From contig JBKCCF010000251.1 of NCBI GenBank assembly GCA_046305255.1, forward strand, positions 1 to 6,025: DNA of 6,025 bases. The letters are read 5' to 3'. Positions 1 through 5,230 of the stretch are shown one piece after another. The position numbers were made by a program, and so were the translations under genes. The stretch is from UBA6136 sp046305255. Lineage in GTDB: Bacteria > Pseudomonadota > Gammaproteobacteria > Methylococcales > Methylococcaceae. The notes beneath the pieces are model-generated. The model was not told the DNA's origin, did no database searches, and saw only the letters and a program-made list of their open reading frames with translations. Within the stretch, counting starts at the first letter, position 1. Every line of letters starts with the position of its first letter.

Positions 1-649
1 AACCCGAGAGCGCGGCCGCCAGTGTGCAGCCGGAGCCGTGGTAGCTGCCCGGCAGACGCGGCCAGCCGCGGATGTCGATCTGGCCGCCGCCGTACCACCG
101 GTTGACCACATCGGGACTGTCGGCGTGAGTGCCGGTAATCAGCACATGAGGACAGCCCAGCGCCTGCAACAGGGCGGCGCAATCATCCGCCGCCACGGCA
201 CCGGTCAGTCGGGCCGCTTCCACCGTATTGGGCGTAACGACGGTCACCTTTGGCAACACCGCCTCCCGGATCACCGCCAGCAGTTCAGCCCCGGCCATGT
301 CATGACCACCGCCCGCCGCCAGTACCGGGTCAAACACCACCGGCAGCGGGCCTACCTCTGCCAGCAACTGGGCCACGGCTCGCGCGATGTCGGCACTCCC
401 GAGCAGTCCAATCTTGATAGCCGCCAGCCTCACGTCCGCCATCAGCAACCGGGCCTGTTCCAGCAAGGCAGCGGGAGACTGCGGGTATAGCTGCCGGACG
501 TTTGAGGTGTCCTGAGCCGTCAGCGCAGTCACTATCGTGCAGGGATGGCAATTCAGGCGAAACAGGGTTTCGATATCCGCCTGAATACCGGCACCACCGG
601 TGGGGTCATGGCCAGACAGACAAAGCACAACGGGAGGAGATGGCATCAT
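1..649 (-). CDS. thiD: Hydroxymethylpyrimidine/phosphomethylpyrimidine kinase ThiD, 3' end missing
   Basis: Cytoplasmic enzyme of thiamine synthesis that phosphorylates HMP to HMP-P and then HMP-PP, the pyrimidine half of thiamine. The frame is open for 216 codons from ATG at 649 to the left edge, so about 40-50 C-terminal residues of a typical 250-266-residue ThiD are missing. Motifs of the ribokinase-like family appear in order: SGHDPTGGAGIQAD (residues 12-25), TALTAQDT (41-48, with the Gln that contacts HMP), KIG (79-81), FDPVLAAGGG (106-115), TPNTVEAARL (139-148), and HGSGCTLAAA (204-213) forming the anion hole, with C208 at the catalytic-Cys position. The start at 649 has GAGGA (minus strand, 662-658) 8 bases upstream; a second ATG at 646 is possible but worse spaced. 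It is divergent from alaC. Family assignment is firm; whether thiE follows cannot be seen. Confidence 0.93.
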   Translation of the reverse strand, partial: MMPSPPVVLCLSGHDPTGGAGIQADIETLFRLNCHPCTIVTALTAQDTSNVRQLYPQSPAALLEQARLLMADVRLAAIKIGLLGSADIARAVAQLLAEVGPLPVVFDPVLAAGGGHDMAGAELLAVIREAVLPKVTVVTPNTVEAARLTGAVAADDCAALLQALGCPHVLITGTHADSPDVVNRWYGGGQIDIRGWPRLPGSYHGSGCTLAAALSG

Positions 650-676
650 GACGATAATCCTCAGGTAAGAGACGAG

Positions 677-759
677 GCCAGTGTCCCACAGACAGGCTGC
701 GGCCATCAAAGCCACAGCCGGCACTGGCGCAACAGGGTCGGTGCGGCACCCCAGGCTGT
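677..759 (-). other. Structured leader of thiD with two exclusive folds
   Basis: In the minus-strand RNA, 719-711 pairs with 703-695 (GGCUGUGGC with GCCGCAGCC, one G-U pair, loop UUUGAUG), forming a 9-bp stem. It is enclosed by a 7-bp stem between 728-722 (GCCAGUG) and 683-677 (CACUGGC). Alternatively 759-754 (ACAGCC) pairs with 719-714 (GGCUGU), enclosing a small GGUG/CACC hairpin at 750-740. The two folds compete for 719-714. There is no U-tract, so this is not a standard terminator. On the plus strand the G-U pair becomes a C/A mismatch, so the fold suits thiD RNA better. Function is inferred only. Confidence 0.35.
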
Positions 760-783
760 AAACGGATCCCTAAAAACCCCGGC

Positions 784-811
784 AAAATAGACGGATGCCG
801 TTGACAGTAAA
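784..811 (-). promoter_or_regulatory. Candidate sigma70 promoter for thiD
   Basis: Reading the minus strand, TTTACT (811-806; 4 of 6 to TTGACA) and TATTTT (789-784; 4 of 6 to TATAAT) are separated by 16 bases. Transcription would start near 777 and give a leader of about 128 bases before the thiD ATG. Its -35 shares base 806 with the -35 of the opposite alaC promoter. A second weak candidate lies further in (TTGCCG, 17 bases, TTTACA). Both are matched by eye only. Confidence 0.3.
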
Positions 812-829
812 GGGGTGCATCGGTACTTT
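801..829 (+). promoter_or_regulatory. Probable sigma70 promoter of alaC-hom-thrC
   Basis: A perfect TTGACA (801-806) is followed after exactly 17 bases by TACTTT (824-829), which keeps the key first T, second A and last T of the -10 box. The expected start near 836 gives a leader of about 54 bases before the alaC ATG at 890. No comparable match was noticed in the spacers before hom or thrC, so this is the likely promoter for all three genes. Confidence 0.6.
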
Positions 830-841
830 TACCAGGTTTCA

Positions 842-887
842 GGGGCTAGTCCCGCCCGGCCATGACACTTTTATTTTCCAGAGCCCC
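842..887 (+). other. Possible leader stem next to the alaC start
   Basis: GGGGCT (842-847) is the exact reverse complement of AGCCCC (882-887), three bases before the ATG at 890. Pairing would enclose 34 bases and cover the weak ribosome-binding region (CAGAG, 879-883). It is a short stem with a long loop and may be chance. Confidence 0.2.
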
Positions 888-889
888 GC

Positions 890-2074
890 ATGCAAGAATT
901 TCAGCGCATCAACCGACTTCCACCCTACGTCTTCAACATCGTCAATGAACTGAAGGCTCAACAGCGGGCAGAGGGTGTCGACATCATTGATTTCGGCATG
1001 GGTAATCCGGACCGCGCCACCCCGCAGCACATTGTCGACAAACTGATTGAGGTCTCTCAAAAAGGCACGGCCCACCGTTATTCGGTCTCCAAGGGCATCA
1101 TTCGTCTGCGCAAAGCGATTTGTGGCTGGTACCAGACCCGCTTTGGCGTCGAACTGGATCCCGACTCCCAGGCCATCGTGACCATAGGCTCGAAAGAGGG
1201 TCTGGCTCATCTGGCCATGGCCACCATGGGTCCGGGCGATGCCGCTCTGGTACCCAACCCCGCTTACCCGATCCACCCCTATGGCTTCGTGCTGGCGGGT
1301 GCCGATGTGCGCCATGTCCCTCTGGTACCGGGCGTCGACTTTTTCGAGGAAGTGGAAAAAGCCATCAAGACCTCCTGGCCCAAACCCAAAATGCTGGTGC
1401 TGAATTTCCCCGGCAACCCCACCACCCAATGCGTGGAACTCGACTTCTTCGAGAAAGTCGTGGCACTGGCCCGCGAGTACAAAATCTGGGTGGTACACGA
1501 TATCGCCTATGCCGACATCGTATTCGACGGCTATAAGGCCCCTTCGATTCTGCAGGTGCCGGGTGCGACCGATGTCGCGGTCGAATTTTTCACCCTGTCC
1601 AAGAGCTATAACATGCCGGGCTGGCGAGTCGGTTTCATGTGCGGCAACCGCGAACTGGTGGCAGCCCTGGGCCGCATCAAATCCTATCTTGATTACGGAA
1701 CCTTTACGCCTATTCAGGTTGCGGCCATTGCTGCACTGGAAGGCCCCCAGGATTGCGTACAGGAGATCTGCGACATCTACCGCGTACGCCGCGACGTGCT
1801 CTGGTCCAGCCTCGCCAGCATCGGCTGGGAGGTCGAAAAACCCAAGGCCACCATGTTCATGTGGGCCCCCATCCCCGAACAGTACCGGCATCTGGGCTCG
1901 CTGGAATTTGCCAAGAAAATGCTGCTGGAAGCGCAGGTCGCGGTATCGCCCGGCATTGGCTTTGGCGAGTTTGGTGATGACCACGTCCGCTTCAGCCTGA
2001 TCGAAAACGAACACCGCACCCGCCAGGCCGTCCGCGGCATCAAGAACATGATGCGCAAGGACAGCGCGGTCTGA
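890..2074 (+). CDS. alaC: Alanine transaminase AlaC (class I/II PLP aminotransferase)
   Basis: Cytoplasmic PLP enzyme that transfers an amino group between glutamate and pyruvate to make alanine and 2-oxoglutarate. The 394 residues match E. coli AlaC (412 aa) nearly end to end, from RLPPYVFNI (9-17) through DFGMGNPD (34-41), VTIGSKEGLAHL (97-108), NPAYPIHPYG (123-132), NFPGNPTT (172-179), HDIAYADIV (203-211) and TLSKSYNMPGWRVGF (235-249) to HVRFSLIEN (365-373). K238 is the Schiff-base lysine, N176, D204 and Y207 hold PLP, R246 binds its phosphate, and R367 binds the substrate carboxylate. The start at 890 fits the family N-terminus, although its ribosome site (CAGAG) is weak. Compared with E. 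coli it lacks a few residues at the start and a tail at the end. Specificity for alanine over a related acceptor is inferred from similarity. It is first in a run with hom and thrC. Confidence 0.92.
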   Translation: MQEFQRINRLPPYVFNIVNELKAQQRAEGVDIIDFGMGNPDRATPQHIVDKLIEVSQKGTAHRYSVSKGIIRLRKAICGWYQTRFGVELDPDSQAIVTIGSKEGLAHLAMATMGPGDAALVPNPAYPIHPYGFVLAGADVRHVPLVPGVDFFEEVEKAIKTSWPKPKMLVLNFPGNPTTQCVELDFFEKVVALAREYKIWVVHDIAYADIVFDGYKAPSILQVPGATDVAVEFFTLSKSYNMPGWRVGFMCGNRELVAALGRIKSYLDYGTFTPIQVAAIAALEGPQDCVQEICDIYRVRRDVLWSSLASIGWEVEKPKATMFMWAPIPEQYRHLGSLEFAKKMLLEAQVAVSPGIGFGEFGDDHVRFSLIENEHRTRQAVRGIKNMMRKDSAV

Positions 2075-2094
2075 GCGCGGCCCATCCTACAGAG

Positions 2095-2104
2095 CGATAC
2101 GCAG
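2095..2104 (+). repeat. Spacer 10-mer CGATACGCAG, copy 1
   Basis: This copy lies in the 49-base spacer between alaC and hom. An identical 10-mer lies at 3457-3466 between hom and thrC. Here it overlaps a small hairpin, TACGC (2098-2102) with GCGTA (2107-2111), which ends one base before the hom ribosome site. Confidence 0.45.
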
Positions 2105-2112
2105 TGGCGTAC

Positions 2113-2119
2113 AGGAGAG
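2113..2119 (+). promoter_or_regulatory. Ribosome binding site that fixes the TTG start of hom
   Basis: AGGAGAG lies 4 bases before TTG at 2124, or 6 bases counted from its AGGAG core. It is the strongest Shine-Dalgarno match among the plus-strand genes here. Together with family alignment (the protein begins MKPVNIGLLGLG) it supports TTG as the real start; no in-frame ATG is better placed. Confidence 0.8.
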
Positions 2120-2123
2120 AACT

Positions 2124-3434
2124 TTGAAACCCGTCAATATTGGTTTGCTGGGCCTTGGCACCGTCGGCGGCGGCACAGTCAACGTACTGTCGCGCAATGC
2201 CGGCGAAATCACCCGCCGGGCCGGTCGCGACATCCAGATCCGCGCCGCCTCGGCGCGCAGTATCAATGGGCCCCGCATCTGCGACACCACCGGCATACGG
2301 TTGACTACTGACTCTTTCGACATCGTCAACGACCCCGAAATCGACATCATCGTCGAACTGATCGGCGGACTCAGCCCCGCGCGCGAACTAGTCATGCAGG
2401 CGCTGGATGCCGGCAAGCATGTCGTCACCGCCAACAAAATGCTGATCGCCCTGCACGGTAACGAGATTTTTGCCAAGGCTCGCGAAAAAGGCCTGATGGT
2501 GGCCTTTGAAGCGGCTGTGGCAGGCGGCATTCCCATCATCAAGGCCATCCGCGAAGGGCTGGCCGGCAACACGGTCGAATGGCTGGCCGGCATTATCAAC
2601 GGCACCTGCAATTTCATCCTGACCGAGATGCGCGAAAAGGGCCGCGACTTTGCCGATGTTCTGGCCGAAGCGCAGGCCCTGGGTTACGCCGAGGCCGATC
2701 CCAGCTTCGATATTGAGGGCGTGGATGCCGCCCACAAGCTGACCATACTGGCCTCCATCGCATTCGGCATACCGCTGCAATTTGACAAGGTCTATGTCGA
2801 GGGGATTACCGGCATTACCGCAATGGACGTTGCCTATGCCGAAGCCCTGGGTTACCGCATCAAACTGCTGGGCATCGCCCGCCGGGCCGGACGCGGGATA
2901 GAGTTGCGTGTCCATCCCACCCTCATCCCCGAGCGCCGCCTGATCGCCAACGTCAATGGCGTCATGAACGCGGTACTGGTCAAGGGTGATGCCGTGGGCC
3001 CAACGCTGTATTACGGCGCGGGTGCCGGCGCGGAGCCCACTGCGTCATCGGTCGTCGCGGACATCGTCGATGTTGTTCGCACCCTGACCTCGGATCCCGA
3101 AAACCGGGTACCGCATCTCGCATTCCAGCCCGGCGCCATTGCCGACCTGCCCATACTGCCTATCAGTGACGTGGAGAGCGCCTACTATCTGCGGCTGAGC
3201 GCCAATGATCAGCCCGGGGTGCTGGCCGACGTGACCCGTATTCTGGCCAATCATCACATCAGCATCGAGTCCATCCTGCAGAAGGAACCCCCGCAAGGCG
3301 AGACCCAGCTGCCCGTTATCATGCTCACTCACCGGGTACGGGAGCATGAATTGAATCAAGCGATTACAGAGATCGAAACACTGCCGACCATCGGTGGACC
3401 GGTCAAACGCATCCGTATGGAAACGCTGGGCTGA
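2124..3434 (+). CDS. hom: Homoserine dehydrogenase, single-function, with C-terminal ACT domain
   Basis: Cytoplasmic NAD(P)-dependent enzyme that reduces aspartate semialdehyde to homoserine, the branch point to threonine and methionine. At 436 residues it has the normal length of Pseudomonas-type Hom (about 434 aa) and is not fused to aspartokinase as in E. coli ThrA. The Rossmann motif is GLGTVGGG (10-17), and TANK (102-105) carries conserved K105. The catalytic block spans AGIINGTCNF (155-164) to LGYAEADPSFDIEGVDAAHKL (186-206), where E190, D201 and K205 line up with E208, D219 and K223 of the yeast enzyme. The regulatory ACT domain occupies about 354-430, beginning YYLRLSANDQPGVLADV; in this family it commonly mediates threonine inhibition. 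The TTG start is backed by AGGAGAG at 2113-2119. It lies 49 bases after alaC and 95 before thrC. Confidence 0.96.
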   Translation: MKPVNIGLLGLGTVGGGTVNVLSRNAGEITRRAGRDIQIRAASARSINGPRICDTTGIRLTTDSFDIVNDPEIDIIVELIGGLSPARELVMQALDAGKHVVTANKMLIALHGNEIFAKAREKGLMVAFEAAVAGGIPIIKAIREGLAGNTVEWLAGIINGTCNFILTEMREKGRDFADVLAEAQALGYAEADPSFDIEGVDAAHKLTILASIAFGIPLQFDKVYVEGITGITAMDVAYAEALGYRIKLLGIARRAGRGIELRVHPTLIPERRLIANVNGVMNAVLVKGDAVGPTLYYGAGAGAEPTASSVVADIVDVVRTLTSDPENRVPHLAFQPGAIADLPILPISDVESAYYLRLSANDQPGVLADVTRILANHHISIESILQKEPPQGETQLPVIMLTHRVREHELNQAITEIETLPTIGGPVKRIRMETLG

Positions 3435-3456
3435 ACCCTGCTGCCCCAGTCATCAC

Positions 3457-3466
3457 CGATACGCAG
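3457..3466 (+). repeat. Spacer 10-mer CGATACGCAG, copy 2
   Basis: Identical to 2095-2104. Its last four bases are the first four of the left arm of the inverted repeat at 3463-3496. The 7-base core GATACGC also occurs inverted at 5207-5213, and ATACGC at 4782-4787; all of these are outside genes. Confidence 0.45.
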
Positions 3467-3496
3467 GTCGGGTTAAAACCCACACCCCCGACCTGC
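3463..3496 (+). repeat. Perfect 10-bp inverted repeat between hom and thrC
   Basis: GCAGGTCGGG (3463-3472) and CCCGACCTGC (3487-3496) are exact reverse complements with a 14-base loop. Transcribed, this is a stable GC-rich hairpin starting 28 bases after the hom stop and ending 33 bases before the thrC ATG. No U-tract follows, so it is not a typical terminator. A smaller alternative, GGGTT/AACCC (3470-3481), has only a 2-base loop and is unlikely. It could be an mRNA-stability hairpin, a partial attenuator or a protein site. Confidence 0.6.
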
Positions 3497-3529
3497 AGAT
3501 AGCCACCTTTCACGCCGAGCATCCACACC

Positions 3530-4672
3530 ATGAGCCAATCGACACGCTACACCGGCCTTATCGACAAATACCGCGCCCGCTTGCCCGTGGCCCCCGACAC
3601 CCGGGCCATCAGCCTCTGCGAAGGCAACACCCCGTTGATCCAGCTGGTCAACATCCCCCGGCTGATCGGCAAACAGGTCGATCTCTACGTGAAGTTTGAA
3701 GGCCTCAATCCCACTGGCTCGTTCAAGGATCGCGGCATGACCATGGCTGTCACCAAAGCCGTGGAAGCGGGTAGCCGCGCCATTGTCTGTGCCTCGACCG
3801 GCAATACATCGGCCGCCGCTGCAGCCTACGCCGCCCGCGCCGGTATTCGCTGTTTCGTACTGATCCCGGACGGCAAGATCGCGCTGGGCAAACTGGCACA
3901 GGCCATGATTCACGGCGCCAGGGTACTGCAGATTCAGGGCAACTTCGATGACGGCATGCGGCTGGTCAAGGACATTGCCGACCATGCGCCGGTCACCATC
4001 GTCAACTCCATCAACCCGTTCCGGCTGCAGGGGCAGAAAACCGCCGCCTTCGAAATCATTGAGGCTCTGGGCCGCGCCCCCGACTATCACTGCCTACCGG
4101 TCGGCAATGCGGGCAATATCACCGCCCACTGGATAGGTTACTCGGAAGCCGTGTGCGCGCCAGGCCACAGCCCCACCGAAGCCTGCGCTTTCTGCAAGGG
4201 CAACTGCCTGTTCACGACTATCGGCCAACTGACCGATACCCGGCCCGTCATGGTCGGCTATCAGGCAACCGGTGCCGCGCCGTTCCTACGGGGGCAGATG
4301 GTCGACGACCCCGAAACCATCGCCACGGCCATCCGCATCGGACACCCGCAGTCATGGACTCAGGCCTGGGCAGCGCAGAAGGAGTCCGGCGGCTGGTTCG
4401 ATGAGTGTACCGATGAGGAAATCCTCGCCACCCAGACCCTGCTGTCAGAAAAGGAAGGCATCTTCTGCGAACCCGCCTCCGCCACGTCGGTTGCAGGTGT
4501 GCTGCGCGACATTCGGTCCGGCAGGATTCCCGAAGGGAGCAGCATCGTCTGCACACTGACCGGCAATGGCCTGAAGGATCCCGATACCGCTATCGGCCAA
4601 TGTGACATCAAGCCCAGCAAAGTGCCGGCTACGCTGGACGCCGTGAAGGGGGCGATCCTGGAGGCGATGTAG
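3530..4672 (+). CDS. thrC: Threonine synthase, short form, with Cys-rich insertion
   Basis: PLP enzyme (fold type II) that converts O-phosphohomoserine to threonine and phosphate, the last step of the pathway. It is of the short Bacillus-like type without the long N-terminal region of E. coli ThrC. Visible motifs are LCEGNTPL (29-36), GSFKDRGM (63-70) with Schiff-base lysine K66, CASTGNTSA (87-95), the PLP-phosphate loop GNAGNIT (192-198), CEPASATS (313-320) and TLTGNGLKDP (342-351). At 380 residues it is longer than B. subtilis ThrC (about 352), largely because of about 23 extra residues after WIGY (201-204). This stretch has C209, H213, C219, C222 and C226 (C-x9-C-x2-C-x3-C), then normal sequence resumes at GYQATGAAPF (243-252). 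No strong ribosome site precedes the ATG. It is downstream of hom, and thrB is absent locally. Confidence 0.95.
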   Translation: MSQSTRYTGLIDKYRARLPVAPDTRAISLCEGNTPLIQLVNIPRLIGKQVDLYVKFEGLNPTGSFKDRGMTMAVTKAVEAGSRAIVCASTGNTSAAAAAYAARAGIRCFVLIPDGKIALGKLAQAMIHGARVLQIQGNFDDGMRLVKDIADHAPVTIVNSINPFRLQGQKTAAFEIIEALGRAPDYHCLPVGNAGNITAHWIGYSEAVCAPGHSPTEACAFCKGNCLFTTIGQLTDTRPVMVGYQATGAAPFLRGQMVDDPETIATAIRIGHPQSWTQAWAAQKESGGWFDECTDEEILATQTLLSEKEGIFCEPASATSVAGVLRDIRSGRIPEGSSIVCTLTGNGLKDPDTAIGQCDIKPSKVPATLDAVKGAILEAM

Positions 4673-4763
4673 AACGCGATTTGACGCGACCTCTGCGGCA
4701 AGCGCCCGCGAGTCTGCCTGTGCCAATGAGCGCGTCATCCCCCTGCAACAGACCGACGCTACA

Positions 4764-4780
4764 CTGGCAAGCCACGCCAG
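4764..4780 (+). repeat. Small inverted repeat upstream of the lipoprotein gene
   Basis: CTGGC (4764-4768) and GCCAG (4776-4780) flank 7 bases and lie 22 bases before the ATG at 4803. A 5-bp stem can arise by chance. It sits in the 130-base gap (4673-4802), where I found no convincing promoter or terminator. TTGACG at 4681 lacks a matching -10, and a bulged 7-bp stem at 4691-4712 has no T-tract. Confidence 0.25.
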
Positions 4781-4802
4781 CATACGCATAGACCGGAATT
4801 TC

Positions 4803-5180
4803 ATGACTATAGCCCGCATCAGACTGATAGTACCGACACTCATCGGCTTGGCCTTGATTGGCTGCAGCACGGTCTGCACAAAGCCGGACCCGCTTTATGA
4901 AAGTAACAGCCTGCAATGTGCCCGCTTCTGCGCGGATCCGGGCTGTGCTTACTGGGGCCAGTCGAAGATGGACGCGGAGCAGAAACTCGCCATAGCCACC
5001 CGCGACAGCAACAGCCTGGATGCCGGGGATGCGGCTGTCTGCAGGTCAAAAGGCTTGTCGCCTGACACGGCTGGCATGAGAGCTTGCCTGATGACTCAAC
5101 GTCAGCAACGGGCACTGGACAAGGCCGCCCACGATGCCAGGCAGAACGCCAGCGAAGCCACATTCTATCTGGAGAAATAA
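4803..5180 (+). CDS. Small Cys-rich lipoprotein of unknown function
   Basis: I do not recognise a characterised family for this 125-residue protein. It starts MTIARIR, has a hydrophobic stretch (about 8-20), and then a lipobox LIGC at 18-21, so signal peptidase II should cut before C21 and lipidate it. Residue 22 is Ser, not Asp, which in enterobacteria would favour the outer membrane. The mature part has six further Cys: C25, C39, C43, C48, C80 and C95. The segment from C80 to C95 (VCRSKGLSPDTAGMRAC) followed by LMTQRQQR resembles a C-x14-C element I know from small uncharacterised envelope proteins, probably a disulfide loop. The C-terminal third is charged and probably helical. The ATG has a modest GGA 5 bases upstream. 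It lies 130 bases after thrC and converges with the phosphorylase gene. Confidence 0.75.
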   Translation: MTIARIRLIVPTLIGLALIGCSTVCTKPDPLYESNSLQCARFCADPGCAYWGQSKMDAEQKLAIATRDSNSLDAGDAAVCRSKGLSPDTAGMRACLMTQRQQRALDKAAHDARQNASEATFYLEK

Positions 5181-5230
5181 GCGGGGCGCCGGGACCGCAC
5201 CCTGCAGCGTATCCGGCAACCTACAGCACC

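Noticed and set aside
38..490. 150-codon plus-strand open frame at the left
   Set aside because: It is antisense to thiD, whose frame shows all the ThiD motifs; this frame is rich in Arg, Gln and His and resembles nothing known.
650..777. TPP riboswitch in the thiD leader
   Set aside because: GGGGTGC occurs on the minus strand near 753-747, but the required CTGAGA and ACCCTTTGAACCTGAT blocks do not follow.
839..2014. 391-codon minus-strand open frame opposite alaC
   Set aside because: It lies almost wholly antisense to a gene with complete family motifs; its translation is His/Gly/Asp-rich with no recognisable motif, typical of an antisense shadow in GC-rich DNA.
2087..2617. 176-codon minus-strand open frame opposite hom
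   Set aside because: Antisense to the hom Rossmann and catalytic region, with low-complexity Ser/Pro/Ala composition.
3473..4090. 205-codon minus-strand open frame opposite thrC
   Set aside because: Antisense to the conserved PLP region of thrC; no motif and no ribosome site noted.
4673..4740. Intrinsic terminator after thrC
   Set aside because: Only a bulged 7-bp stem (4691-4712) without a T-tract was found, so termination cannot be claimed.
5181..5230. Bidirectional terminator in the convergent spacer
   Set aside because: The spacer is GC-rich with only a 4-bp GCGG/CCGC pairing and no T-tract on either strand.
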